DNA of 64,000 bases, from contig CANXME010002102.1 in NCBI GenBank assembly GCA_948144175.1, forward strand, positions 248,001 through 312,000. The letters run 5' to 3'. Below, one piece after another: positions 20,301 through 30,140 of this stretch (the first letter of the stretch is position 1; each line of letters starts with the position of its first letter). Source of the stretch: Closterium sp. NIES-65 (lineage: Eukaryota > Streptophyta > Zygnematophyceae > Desmidiales > Closteriaceae). Under the pieces are notes generated by a model. That model searched no databases and had not been told where the DNA came from. It saw only the letters and a program-made list of their open reading frames with translations. A program made the translations under genes and the position numbers.

Positions 20301-20389
20301 CGGAGGAACAGGTGCAGATCATCGAGCCAGGTATCAAACTTAATCGGGCGGCCCTCAGAATCGAACGAGAGAACTGTAGGGCTAGCCAT
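14363..20389 (-). CDS. A1 gag-pol polyprotein (Ty1/copia), 2008 residues
   Basis: One frame runs from ATG at 20389 (MASPTVLSF) to the stop at 14363. I chose this ATG because the frame further upstream has only a GTG and a repetitive Ala/Thr stretch, and because A2 gag starts with the similar MATPSVLTF. Approximate residues: gag 1-230; Gly-rich tract 257-337; LREWY module 353; C-X13-C-X3-H-X4-C motif 367-391; protease DSGAS 501; pre-integrase WHHRLGHP about 645; integrase DVWGPA about 710, HSDRGGEF about 782, QQNGVAERR about 813; low-complexity Gly/Ala/Glu/Pro linker about 985-1235, with two more LREWY copies near 1079 and 1118; reverse transcriptase from about 1510, YVDD at 1682; RNase H SDASWADD about 1850. 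Gag would form the particle, and pol would process, copy and integrate the element. There is no internal stop. At about 2000 residues it is longer than typical copia polyproteins (about 1300-1500) because of the linker. Confidence 0.93.
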   Translation of the reverse strand: MASPTVLSFDSEGRPIKFDTWLDDLHLFLRLTAREDISLYDHALGTVPALATTATATARSQWQTRDAHARFAIRNSLLVDEREHFGQHQTAQALYTAVVARYSSPASAALGRLSLPYLFPDLSAFQTVADLITHLRTSDARFRAAMPAEFLASNPPPLWLTLYHLVTRLPDTLRTVRDHFLARCPTELTIAALEKELLAAEKSIVAVGASRGDPRTPFFEGCSPSPLLPSVASAAAVDLLGAEQVGSASAPSGRRSGKGRGGKGGGGDGGGGGGGGGGSGGGGGGAGGASGSGGGGGGSGGGGGRGGGGGGGGSGRGGGRGGGGRGGGGGGGRGGSGTSQSAQHPQSSQELREWYLQHGGGGGSLSCTYVIRTGRRKGQTCGRAHTSQCCFSRLDDAWRAQFPDAPELPQWADLLKKDIDIYALDFDVILKAMYALTISGEEDQYQSVPPDPGIRTSEADALGTCVSATPGTGEATALGACVSATPGTTESTEALHTFTLDSGASRCFFRDRTALEPLARPVAVSLADPSGGPVIATSSTLLPCPAVPSGTLSGLHLPSFSTNLVAGCALQDGGVHQFTPAYERVTHCTCARTGRHLATFTRQPGSDLYTLTTESPQVAASASASASGQLSAPCSCRSLAHKTVLWHHRLGHPSVQRLRGMHARYLVSGLPRVLPPLPPSLAPPCLPCVEGRQRAAPHSSSFPSTTAPLQTLHMDVWGPARVRGQGQERYFLIVVDDYSRYTTVFPLRTKGEVPDVLIPWISRARLQLRERFRSEFPVLRLHSDRGGEFSSDLFAAYCAEHGIRQSFTLPASPQQNGVAERRIGLVMEVARTSLVHAAAPHFLWPFAVRYAAHQLNLWPRVSAPETSPTLLWTGEVGDASRFRVWGSRAFVRDTSADKLSSRTAPCVFLGFVPDASGWQFYHPASHRVFPSQDVTFDESVPFYRLFPYRTAPLPPPPLFLAPGAAVVDPLPPQGAAPSGVSQVDPVEPAEVAVDSRPAGGAEPERAEPERAEPGGAESGGADPGGAEPGGAGFGGTEPGVAESRGTAPGVAEPGGAEPGGVAVDCEALGGPPSSQQLREWYSRYCSLRRGESWARGTAGVGTRASPPRREPPSSPQLREWYARHISLRSGAAGAGVPGVDAAASTTDPGAGGAAAAGGAAGGTAAAGGATGGAASTEDPGVGAAVGATDPGAGGAAAAGGAAGGTAAAGGAAGGAAGGAADPGAGGAAASGGAAAAAGVSAGSRAATRPRPYFVPLLQQVLGQPPPPCSPLALECPPSVQSQPQLPPASPLPVPAPYTGPTDGLAERREPASRPVSPASRRASPVRAATTGSRVPRERPPTVPGTHQMALRQSTAPQRVALPSPPASSLPALADPESDSLRAASPTVTRLLATVVTDPSFESAAASALVTELVDFAAACRLDYAASLVAESESACPLSVGGECALGTDVLEDRQEEFGCLAAALPHLVSMLVAPEGDPDAPDIPTPRSYAEAMAGPYSSQWQSAMDTEMASWKSTGTYVDEVPPPGANIVSGMWIFRVKRPPGSPPVFKARYVARGFSQREGVDFFQTFSPTPKMTTLRVLLHVAAQRDYELHSLDFSTAFLQGSLHEEIWLRRPPGFTGSFPPGTQWSLRRPVYGLRQAPREWHNTLRTTLAALGFAPSTADPSLFLRTDTSLPPFYILVYVDDLVFATADTAALAHVKSELQKRHTCTDLGELTSYLGLRITRDRAHRTITLTQSHMVQQVLQRFGFTYSSPQSTPLPTGHSLSALPSDESVESSGPYPELVGCLMYLMTCTRPDLAYPLSILARYVAPGRHRKEHMDAAKRVLRYLCSTSGMGLVLGGRDRPVLTGHSDASWADDQATQRSSQGYTFSLGSGCVSWRSTRSSSVLSSSCEAEIYATAMAAQELRWLTYLLTDLGEQPRSPPVLYVDNKATIALCQEHRLEHMTKHIALRYFLARELQQRGQLLLRYVATEANTADVFTKALPPVDHQRFCTLLGLVPTVSHLLTS

Positions 20390-20460
20390 AGCTGAAGTAG
20401 CAGTAGAAGCAGTGGTGATAGTAGCAGTAGCAGTAGCAGTAGCAGTGCTGTGCACAGGTA

Positions 20461-21117
20461 AGTAGGGCGCGGCTCGGCTAGGGCGGCGCGGCTCGGCTAG
20501 GGCGGCGCGACTCGGCTAGGGCGGCGCGACTCGGCTAGGGCGGCGCGGCTCGGCTGGGGCGGCGCGGCTCGGCTGGGTCGCGCGGTTCGGTTCGGGTCGC
20601 GCCGTGCGGCTCGGTCGTAGAGGGGCGAGCGCGGGAGGGCCGGTCGGGGCTAGCGCGGGGCCAAAAGGGGGGGGCCGTGAGAGGCTAGCGCGGGGCCTGC
20701 AGGGGACGTGGGAGGCTAGCGTGGGGCCTTAAGGGGCCGTGAGAGGCTAGCGCGGGGCCTGCATGGGCCGTGGGAGGCTAGCGCGGGGCCGACGGGGGCC
20801 TTAGGAGGCTAGCGCGGGGCCGATCGGGGGCCTTAGGAGGCTAGCGCGGGGCTAGCGTGGGGCCGACGGGGGCTTAGGAGGCTAGCGCGGGGCCGACGGG
20901 GGCCTTAGGAGGCTAGCGCGGGGCCGATCGGGGGCCTTAGGAGGCTAGCGCGGGGCTAGCGTGGGGCCGACAGGGGCTTAGGAGGCTAGCGCGGGGCCGA
21001 TCGGGGGCCTTAGGAGGCTAGCGCGGGGCTAGCGTGGGGCCGACGGGGGCCTTAGGAGGTTAGCGCGGGGCCGATCGGGGGCCGTGAGAGGCTAGCGCGG
21101 GGCCATACGGGGCCTTG
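20461..21117 (-). repeat. Tandem-repeat leader of A1
   Basis: Two blocks lie between the primer site and gag. At 20461-20600 the unit is about 19 bases around GGGCGGCGCGGCTCGGCTA. At 20640-21117 the units are about 30-38 bases, each with GGCTAGCGCGGGGCC followed by a variable GGGGGCC/TTAGGA part. It is a GC-rich array containing no gene. Leaders of A2 and A4 are also GC-rich tandem arrays but with different units. Confidence 0.9.
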
Positions 21118-21211
21118 AGAAGGAGGCGCTCGAGGCGCAGGAAAAAGAACGGCGGCGCACGAGGGCGCGGCTAGCGGAAACGGTGGGCCCTATCGTTTCG
21201 GTCCTAGGTGG

Positions 21212-21231
21212 AACCTAGGCTCGTAATACCA
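21212..21231 (-). promoter_or_regulatory. Primer binding site of A1 (bulged tRNA-iMet type)
   Basis: The minus strand reads TGGTATTACGAGCCTAGGTT, directly inside the 5' LTR. Allowing two single-base bulges, it matches the extended tRNA-iMet complement TGGTATCAGAGCC-AGGTT. A contiguous match covers only the first six bases, yet the element is young, so the site presumably works. Assignment to iMet is inference. Confidence 0.65.
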
Positions 21232-21365
21232 TGTCAGAATGAGAAACGAGAATGAGGAGTGACTAGCAGGAACAACAGTACAAATATGTCAAACCCTAAT
21301 CTGGTGTACCCCTTATGGTGTGACCCACTACAGCCTAGAACCACACAAACATATAATGTTTGACA
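21232..21365 (-). repeat. 5' LTR of A1
   Basis: 134 bp, identical to the copy at 13998. Followed by GCAGG (21366-21370), the second half of the target duplication. Confidence 0.96.
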
Positions 21366-21706
21366 GCAGGGCGCGGCCGCGTCAGAGGCTGGGTGCGGCT
21401 GCGTCAGAGGCAGGGCGGGGCCGCGTTCTGGCCTGATGGACCTGCAGGTGCGGCTCGTGGGCCTGACGGGCCTGCAAGGGCGGCTCGTGGGCCTGACGAG
21501 CCTGGAGGGTCAGCGCGTGGGCCTTACGAGCCTGGAGGGTCAGCGCGTGGGCCTTACGAGCCTGGAGGGTCAGCGCGTGGGCCTTACGGACCTGCAGGGG
21601 CGGCGCGCTGGCCTAGGGGGGCAGGAGACAGCACGAAGGCTGCAGGACGGCGCGCGCAGCGCAGCACATAACAAGGCAAGGTAGGCAGGCAGGCAGGACA
21701 ACACGT
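21366..21706. repeat. GC-rich repeats (A4 leader, third piece)
   Basis: It begins with the GCGGCCGCGTCAGAGG-type unit seen before C1 and A1. It then changes to a 36-bp unit (about 21430-21610) around GTGGGCCTTACGAGCCTGGA, repeated about five times. A GC-rich stretch and a short (GGCA)n run at 21681-21697 follow. It ends CACGT, the target duplication of A2. No gene. Confidence 0.85.
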
Positions 21707-21832
21707 TGATAAGAAACGAGGAATGAATGCATTGAGCAAAATGAGGAGTACAAGTAATGAACCCTAAAGTGTTGTACCCCATATGAACTGCCCCACTACA
21801 GCCTACACAGACTATAGCATATATGCCTGACA
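21707..21832 (-). repeat. 3' LTR of A2
   Basis: 126 bp from TGATAAGAAACG to GCCTGACA. It shares the motifs GTACCCC, CCACTACAGCCTA and a TGACA end with the A1 LTR, so the two are sister subfamilies. Confidence 0.94.
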
Positions 21833-22031
21833 CACCCCCATAGGCAAAGTGGGGGAGAACAAGGGGTCACAAGAACAGTCAAGCAAAGCAAAGCAAGCTC
21901 AAGGTGGATCACAACGTCACCACACAGTCCAAGCACAAGAGCAAGGCCACAAAGATAGTTCACATGCAAGATCATATATATAAAGGTAAACAATCAAGTG
22001 CAAGTATAGAAAGAGTACAGTACAAACAAGA

Positions 22032-25000
22032 TCAAGAAGTGAGCAAGTGAGGCCAAGTAGGCACAAGACCTAGCATAGCACAGAAGCGCTGATGATCACA
22101 AGGCGGAAGGGCCTTCGTGAAGATATCAGCAGTGTTGGCCTCAGAGGCCACGTAGGTGAGGCGGAGCTCACCACGCTGCTGCAGCTCACGAGCCAGGAAG
22201 TAGCGAAGAGCAATGTGCTTCGTTCTATGCTCCAGTCTGTGCTCCCGACACAAGGCCAGCATGGCCTTGTTGTCTATGTACAGAACTGGAGGAGAACGAG
22301 GCGGCTCTCCTAGGTCAGTCAGAAGGTAGGTGAGCCAGCGTAGCTCCTGTGCAGCCATGGCCCACGCGTAGATCTCAGCCTCACAGCTGGAGATGAGAAC
22401 AGAAGACAAGCGGGTAGACCGCCACGAAACAGAGCCGGAGCCAAGGCTGAAGATGTAACCCTGTGACGACCGCTCTGTCGGCTGGTCGTCAGCCCAAGAA
22501 GCGTCTGCGTGACCTGTGAGGACCACTCGACGTCGCCCTCCAAGCACTAGCCCCATGCCCGATGTACTGCACACGTAGCGCAACACCCTCTTCGCTGCAG
22601 CCATGTGCTCTGGTCGGTGTCTCCCAGGAGCAACATAGCGTGCCAAGATGCTAAGAGGGTATGAAAGGTCAGGTCGTGTGCAGGTCATCAGGTACATGAG
22701 GCAGCCAACAAGCTCTGGGTACGGGCCACTCGGCTCTACGGACTCATCCGAAGGCAGAGCTCAGAGCAAGTGGCGAGTAGACAGAGGAGTGGCCTGAGGC
22801 GAGGAGTACGTGAAGCCGAAGCGCTGAAGGACCTGCTGCACCATGTGTGACTGAGTCAGGGTAATGGTGCGCTGTGCTCTGTCCCGGGTGATCTGCAAGC
22901 CAAGGTAGCTGCGCAGTTCACCCAGGTCTGTGCACGTGTGTCTCTTCTGCAGCTCGGACTTCACGTGGGCGAGTCCAGCAGTGTCAGCTGTGGCAAAGAC
23001 CAAGTCGTCGACGTACACGAGGATGTAGAACGGCGGCAAAGAGGTGTCGGTGCGCAGAAACAGCGACGGGTCGGCTGTAGAAGGAGCAAACCCAAGAGCC
23101 GCAAGTGTAGTCCTCAGTGTGTCGTGCCACTCACGGGGCGGCCGGCGGAGACCGTAGACTGGCCGCCTGAGGCTCCACTGGGTACGAGGAGGAAACGACC
23201 CAGTGAAGCCAGGTGGGCGACGTAGCCAGATCTCCTCGTGCAGGCTGCCCTGCAGAAAAGCCGTGCTGAAGTCAAGAGAGTGAAGCTCGTAGTCGCGCAT
23301 AGCGGCTATGTGCAGCAGCACCCGAAGAGTGGTCATCTTCGGGGTGGGAGAGAAGGTCTGAAAGTAGTCAACTCCCTGCTGCTGACTGAAGCCTCGAGCC
23401 ACGTAAAGCGCCTTGAAGACAGGCGGAGAACCCGGCGGCCGCTTCACCCTGAAAATCCACATGCCACTGACGATGTTCGCCCAAGGTGGGGGAACCTCGT
23501 CTACGTAGGTGCCTGTGGACTTCCAGGAAGCCATCTCTGCGTCCATGGCCGACTGCCACTGAGAGGAGTAGGGACCCTCGATCGCCTCAGCGTACGATCG
23601 AGGAGTCGGGATGTCTGGTGCATCCGGGTCTCCCTCACGGGCAATCAGCGTGGACACAAGATGGGGCAAAGCAGCAGCAAAGCACTGGAACTCCTCCTGC
23701 CTGTCCTCAAGGACGTCCGTGCTAAGAGCACACTCACCCCCGACGGATGGAGGACAGACAGACTCAGACTCAGCAATGAGACTAGCAGCGTAGTCTAGTC
23801 GACAGCGAGCAGCGAAGTCGACAAGCTCAGCAACTAGGGCATACGCACTAGTGGACTCAAAGGAAGGGTCAGTGACAACTATAGCCAGGAGACGCGTGAC
23901 TGAAGGACTAGGAGCACAAAGAGAGTCAGACTCCGGGTCAGCAAGAGTAGGAAGAGAGGACTCTGGAGGAGACGGCAACGGGACACGCAGAGGAGTAGTG
24001 GAAGGACGCAGCGCCATGTGGTGTGTGCCGGGGACCGCAGGAGGACGCGGACGCTCAGTACGACCACTAGTGCGAGCAGCACGAACAAGCGACGCAGGAC
24101 GAGACGCAGGCTCACGACGCTCAGCAAGACCTCCAGTAGGACCACTGTAGGGAGAAGGAGCAACTAGAGGGGAGGCGGGCTGTAATTGTGATTGCGACTG
24201 GACAGGCTGTGGACACTCTTAGGGAGGAGCAGGACCAGTAGAGGGCGGGAGACCAAGAACCTGCTCCAGGAGCGGAACGAAGTACGGCCTGGGCCGCGCA
24301 GCGCCTCTAGAACCAGCAAGGACAGCACTAGTACCCCCAGTGGCAGCACCAGCGCCAGCAGCACCTCCAGCTCCAACAGCGCCAACTCCAGCACCCTCAG
24401 AAGCACTACCGCCAGCAGCACCGCCAACGCAAACACCCCCAGCAGCTCCAGCTCTAGCAGCTCCAGCTCCAGCAGCACCAGCTCCAGTAGGACCGTCAGC
24501 TCCAGCAGCCTCACCAGCACCCCCAGACGCACCAGCGCCAGTAAAAACACCAGCGCCAACACCCCCAGCAGCTCCAGCTCCAGCAGCACCAGCACCGCCA
24601 GCAGCTCCAGCAGGACCAACTATAGTAGCCCCAGCAGCACCCCCAGTCCCAGCAGCTCCAGGACCGCCAGTACGAGCACCTCCGGGACCAGCAGCAATAG
24701 TAGCACCTGCAGCTCCAGCAAGACGTCTCCAGCGGCGGGCAAACCACTCGCGCAGCTCCTGTGGAGAGAGTGGCTCTCGCCTCGACGAAGCACCGCCGGC
24801 GGCCACACGGGCAGACTCAGCGCCCCCAGGCTCCGCACCCCCAGGCTCCGCACCCCCAGACCCAGCACCCCCAGGCTCAGCACCCCACGACACAGCACCC
24901 CCAGTCTCAGCACCCCCAGACTCAGCACCTCCAGACCCGGCACCCGCAGGCTCAGCACCTCTAGCAGCACCAGAGTCAACAGCTACCTCGACAGGCTCGA

Positions 25001-27960
25001 CTGCATCTACCTAGGACACACCTAACGGGGCAGGACCCTGAGGGGGGAGGGGGTCTACCGGGGGAGGACCTGGCGTAAGGAAGAGCGGCGGCGGGGGGAG
25101 GGGTGCAGTGCGGTAGGGGAAGAGACGGTAGTAAGGCACCGACTCGTCAAAGGTGACGTCCTAGGAGGACAGAACACAGCGCGAGGTGGGGTGGTAAAAC
25201 TGCCACCCAGGCGCGTCAGGGGGGAAGCCAAGGAAGATGCAGGGAACAGCACAGGGGGACAGCTTGTCCGTAGACAAGTCGCGGACAAACGCCCGAGATC
25301 CCCAGACCCGAAACGCAGACGCATCGCCAACCTTCCCCGTCCACCCCAAGGCGGGGGAGGTATCTGGCAAGGAGACCCGGGGCTGAAGGTTGAGCTGATG
25401 CGCAGCGTACAGAACCGCAAACGGCCACAGAAAATGGGGGGCAGCCGCATGCATCATGGACGTACGAGCGACGTCCATGACCATGCCAATGCGGCGCCCA
25501 GCAATCCCATTTTGCTGTGGAGAGGCCGGAAGCGTGAAGGTCTGGCGGATGCCCTGTGCACGACAGAAGGCTCCCAGACGGGCAGAGGAAAACTCCCCGC
25601 CTCTGTCCGAGTGCAGACGCAGAACAAGAAAGTGCGTGCCAAAACTCTCCCTGAGCTGGAGACAAGCTGCGCGGATCCAGTCTATCAACACCTCAGTGAC
25701 GTCACCCTTGCTGCGCAAGGGGAAGACTGTGGTGTAACGCGAGTAGTCGTCAACCACCAGCAGGAAGTGCTGCTCGTGCCCCTGCCCTCGGACGCGGGTG
25801 GGGCCCCACACGTCCATGTGGAGGGTCTGTAGCGGAGCCTCTGTCGGAGGAAACTCGGAGGAGTGAGGGGCAGCGCGCTGTCGCCCCTCGACGCAGGGGA
25901 TGCAGGTAGGGCCAGGCCCCGGAGGTAGGGGAGGGAGAGACCGAGGGAGACCAGAGACAAGGACACGGGAGGCCATGCCTCGGAGACGAGGCAGGGAGGG
26001 GTGACCAAGGCGATGGTGCCAGAGGAGAGTCTGGTGGGACAGTAGACGACACGAGCAAGGAGCAGACTCAGGACCAGACCTGGACGCTGCAGCAAACACC
26101 TGACTCGATGCAGCTACCTGGCCAGACTCAGCAGTCGGAGGAGACTCAGTAGTAAGGGTGTACAGGCTCGACCCTGGCCGACGGGTGAACGTGGCCAAGT
26201 GTCGGCCTGTCCGAGCACACGTGCAGTGGATCACTCGCTGACTTGCAGGAGTGAACTGGTCAGCCCCCCTATCCTGTAGGTCCGCTCCACTCACCAAGTT
26301 CGTAGAGAACGAGGGGAGGTAGAGACCTGACAGGGTGCCAGAGGGGGCTGCCGGGCACGGTAAGACAGTGGAGAAGCTAGCAAGGACAGGACCCCCAGAG
26401 GGGTCCGCCAGGGAGACTGCAACCGGCCGACTAAGCGGCGTAAGAGTGGTGCGGTCTCGAAAGAAGGAGCGGGACGCACCCGACGTAGTGAAGGTGTGTA
26501 AGGCCTGAGGCGACGTAGTACCTGAGAGAGCAGACTCACCAGCACCTGGGGCAGCAGACGCACTAGCACCTAGAGCAGCAGCCTCACCAGCACCTAGAGC
26601 AGTGGCCTCAATGCTCGGGTCAGGCGGTACACACAGCTAACTGTCACCCTCAACACTAGTAGTCACAGAATACATGGCAGCAAGGATAGCATCATAGTCA
26701 AGATCAAAGATGGCAACCCCCGCCCTAGACAGATCTCCCCAGCGAGGGATCTCTGACGCCTGAGGGAACTGGCGACGCCACGCGTCCGTCAGGCGGCCGA
26801 AGCAGCGCTGGGTGGAGTGCGGGCCCCCGCACTGCTCACCAGCTCGGTCGCCGGTACGGAGGACGTAAGTGCAAGGACCAGTACCCCCACCGCGCTGACG
26901 CGCAGCATACCACTCACGAAGCTGCTGAGGGGACAGGGTCACACCACTCCGCTGCGGCTGGCGCGGACCACCACCTGAGCCACTCCTCTGCGCAGAGTCG
27001 CGACCCGCTCCACCACTGCCACCGCCGCCTCCGCCGCCTCCTCCACCTCCGCCTCCTCCGCCATCTCCGCCGCCTCCGCTCCCTCCGCCACCACCGCCGC
27101 CTCCTCTGCCTCCACTGCTTCCGCCACCGCCGCCACCCCCGCCACCACTCCCACCACCACCCCCACCCCCTCCACTGCCTCCACCACCACCTCCACCGCC
27201 CCCGCCAGCCCCTCCAGCGCCCTTGCCCCCCTTGCCTTTGCCGGTGCGGCGTCTCCCGCTAGGGGAAGACGCAGCGCCGACTCCGGTGAAACCAACAAGG
27301 TCGGCCGCAGGAGCAGAAGCAACAAAGGGCAAGACGGGGGAGGGGGAACACCCCTCAAAGACGGGGGTGCAAGGGTCACCACGAGAGGCTCCTACAGCGA
27401 CTATGCTCTTCTCTCCTGCTAGGAGGCCCTTCTCGAGGAGGCCAACGGTGAGAGTGGTGGGGCAAACAAAGAGGAAGTAGTCCCTAAATACACGAAGAGA
27501 GTCAGGGAGCCGGGTGACTATGTAGTAGAGGGTGATGTACATGGGGGGGAGGGGGGGGGTTCTTGGCGCAGAACTTAGCAGGAAGCGCAGCGCGGTAGCG
27601 AGTGACACTAGTGCGGAGGTGCGTAATGAGGTCAGCGACTGTGGGAAAGGCAGCAAGGTCAGCGAAGAGGTACGGTAGCATGAGGCGGCTCAGTGCAGCA
27701 GTGGTAGGGGAAGAGTAGCGTGCAACTACAGCGTCGTACAAGGTCTGAGCACTCTTGTACTGGCTAAAGTGTGCACGCTCAGTGGTCGGTAAGTGGCGAT
27801 GCACAGCAAGGCGAGCAGCAGCATCGCGTGTGGCCCAGTATGAGCGAACAATGCTGTCAGACGTAGCAGTCGGGGCAGGAGAGACACCAGAGGTGAGATC
27901 GAACAGAGAGAGTCTGTCTGCCCTATCCCACTGGAGAAACAGCTGGAGGTCATCGACCCA
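22032..27960 (-). pseudogene. A2 gag-pol remnant
   Basis: From right to left it shows gag (about 27960-27300), a Gly-rich tract (about 27230-27000), the LREWY module (about 26930-26895), a Cys/His motif (about 26880-26800), protease-like sequence (about 26490-26400), pre-integrase (WHHRLGHP, about 26020), integrase (DVWGPTRV, about 25820; HSDRGGEF, about 25610; QQNGIAGRR, about 25510), a Gly/Ala/Glu-rich linker with a LREWF copy near 24760 (about 25000-24200), reverse transcriptase (about 23560-22960, with YVDD) and RNase H (about 22560-22100). Gag begins upstream of the solo LTR, near 29118. Broken. Confidence 0.88.
24330..24730 (-). repeat. GCAGCTCCAGC-type coding repeat in the A2 linker
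   Basis: Imperfect repeats of AGCAGCTCCAGC and variants encode Gly/Ala-rich sequence between integrase and reverse transcriptase. The A1 linker (about 16680-16960) has the analogous AGCAGCACCTCCAGC unit and A4 has AGCAGCTCCAGAACCTCC (about 4810-4930). The linker repeat is thus a property of the family, with its own unit in each copy. Confidence 0.85.
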
Positions 27961-27986
27961 GACCTCAAAGTCAACGGCACGGCCCT

Positions 27987-29079
27987 TGTTAGTGTAAGGG
28001 CCTAATAAACTCAAGCTAGTAAGACTTTATCAAACTTAAAACCTCTCCTCGGGGTCACCTCCAAGGGTCCTTGGGTGCCTGGTACAAGACCAGCCCCTAT
28101 CCTCGGGTCCGAGTTTGTAGAGAGAGGGATCAAGAGGGACTTAGTCAAAATCGCAAGACTACCTTGAACGTCGCGCAGCGTATTGTGCAGACCGTTGATC
28201 ATATTAAGCTGAGAATTTCCTATATCGAAGCTCACTCCAAGAGCTTTAAAATTAACCAAGTTGCCTCGCGAAAAGTTCTGCCATTACGAAGTTATGGCTC
28301 GGACAGCGTTTGCCTAGTGTTGGAGTGCTAGCGTACTAGCGTTGACTCGGGTAGCATTCCGCCATCGCACCGCGTAGAAACGAAATTCCACGAAGGGAGG
28401 AATTTGCTTGAATCAAATTGACTATATTCAGGTACAAACAGAGAAGGAATAAATAGCTCTAGCTAGCAAGGACCTTGGGAATCAACCTGGGAACAACCAG
28501 GGATGATCCCAAATAACTCCAAGCAACAAAACCAACCTGGCTGGACAAAACAGCAGGTGGTAGGTTGGTAAACAACCTCTGGTTCTGTTTTTCCAACCTG
28601 GGAAAACAACAACCATGTTCAGGTCCTAAAAACCAAACCTGTTTTGTCTTTGCCCATCCAGCCAAATGCTGGTTCCGCTGGTTTCCCCTGGCCCTGTAGC
28701 AAGCAGATACAGACAAACAACATCCAACCTTCACCTAAATTGTACCTCTATAGTGCCTGCCCTGCTACACTATAGTCAACCAAACAAAACAGTACAATTA
28801 CAAGTTGGATAGAACTGAATATGCGCAATCAATTCAACCGAACCGCAAAGCTTCCATCTTGGGTTCCTTTGCGAGCTCATCCTTTCTGCTTGCACTGTTC
28901 ATAGCGCGTACAATGTTGTGCCGAAGCGCACATTGTGCGAGTACCTGCAAATGCTTCAAGCGAAAATTGCGAAAGCAAACAAACACACGAACATACGATT
29001 CACACCCAAATGCATTCGCACACGCATACTCGTACAAACAGACGGCAGGATGTCGTGCAATGTGAATTTGCACCCAACA
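27987..29079 (-). repeat. Solo LTR of family C inside A2
   Basis: A 1093-bp LTR with TGTTAG/CCAACA ends and no internal sequence. The target duplication GCCCT is perfect (27982-27986 and 29080-29084). It lies within the first part of A2 gag. The solo state with intact duplication is the usual product of LTR-LTR recombination after a full insertion. It is younger than A2's own insertion. Confidence 0.95.
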
Positions 29080-29199
29080 GCCCTCAGCATCAAAAGTAAG
29101 GACACTGGGGGTAGCCATGACTGCAGTGGCCTAGGAGGGACTGAGCTCACCAGTCCGAGGAAGGAGGCCCGGGGCGCACCGGTAGGAACAGCAGCGACT

Positions 29200-30010
29200 C
29201 GACAGTAGGGCGGCTCGGCGGCTCGGCGGAAGGGCGGCTCGGCTGCTGGGCGGCTCGGCTGCTGGGCGGCTCGGCGGCTGGGCGGCTCGGCTGCTGGGCG
29301 GCTCGGCGGCTCGGCTGCTGGGCGGCTCGGCTGCTGGGCGGCTCGGTTGCTCGGCAGGTGGGCGGCTCGGCTGCTGGGTTGCTCGGCGGCTCGGTCGCTG
29401 GGCAGCTGAGCGGCGACAGGGCCGCTAGGGGAGGGCGACGGGGCCGCAGGTGACGGCGACGGGGCCGCAGGTGGCGGCGACGGGGCCGCAGGTGGCGGCT
29501 GCGTGGCCGTATGTGGCGGTGACGGGGCCGCAGGGGGCGACGACGGGGCCGCAGGTGGCGGCGACGGGGCCGTAGGTGACGGCGACGAGGCCGCAGGTGG
29601 TGGCGACGGGGCTGCAGGTGGCGGCGACGGGGCCGCAGGTGACGGCGACGGGGCCGCAGGTGGCGGCGACGGGGCCGTAGGTGGCGGCGACGGGGTCTCA
29701 GAGGGGCCGCAGAGGGGCCGCAAGGGGCCTAGACGGGGCCGCAGAGGGGGCCGCAAGGGGCCTAGACGGGGCCGAAGAGGGGCCGCAAGGGGCCGAAACG
29801 GGGCGGCGACGGGGCCGTAAGGGGCTGGAAAGGGCGCCGCGAGGGGCCGAAAGAGGGCCGCGCGAGGGCCGTAAGGGCGGCGCGACGGGCCGTAAGGGGC
29901 CGTAAGGGCAGCGCGAGGGGCCGTAAGGGGCCGTTAGGGCGGTGCGAGGGGCCGTAGAGGGCGGCGCTAGGGGCCGTAAGGGCGGCGTAAGGGGCCGTGA
30001 GAGGGGCCAC
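29200..30010 (-). repeat. Tandem-repeat leader of A2
   Basis: Three successive fields lie upstream of gag. At about 29205-29400 the unit is GGCGGCTCGGCTGCTGG (17 bp). At about 29420-29700 an 18-bp unit reads GACGGGGCCGCAGGTGGC with variants. At about 29700-30010 the unit is GGGGCCGTAAGG and related. No gene. Long alanine/proline- or glycine/arginine-rich frames here are repeat artefacts. Confidence 0.9.
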
Positions 30011-30140
30011 TAAGGGCGGCTCGAAGGTAGGGAGGGCACACAGAGCGCGACTCGGGCAGGAGTGAAGCGCGCTCCGGGCAGGAAAAAAAATCGTGGTGGG
30101 CCCTAGGTAGCGTTCCCACTAGGGAACCTGCTCGATACCA

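Larger units (their letters stand above)
13998..21365 (-). mobile_element. Ty1/copia family A, copy A1: whole-looking, young, minus strand
   Basis: LTRs at 13998-14131 and 21232-21365 are identical over all 134 bases. The target duplication GCAGG is perfect on both sides. One open frame covers the whole polyprotein. A purine-rich tract lies next to the 3' LTR (14132-14143) and a primer site next to the 5' LTR. The region 14144-14362 is 3' untranslated. The leader 20461-21211 is a GC-rich tandem-repeat field. Taken together this is the youngest insertion in the window and looks whole. It is inserted in the GC-rich repeat that forms the leader of A4, a related but older element. Confidence 0.95.

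Noticed and set aside
29420-29820. Regularly spaced 18-bp repeats resembling a CRISPR array
   Set aside because: Units are contiguous with no unique spacers, in a eukaryotic retrotransposon leader; it is a minisatellite.
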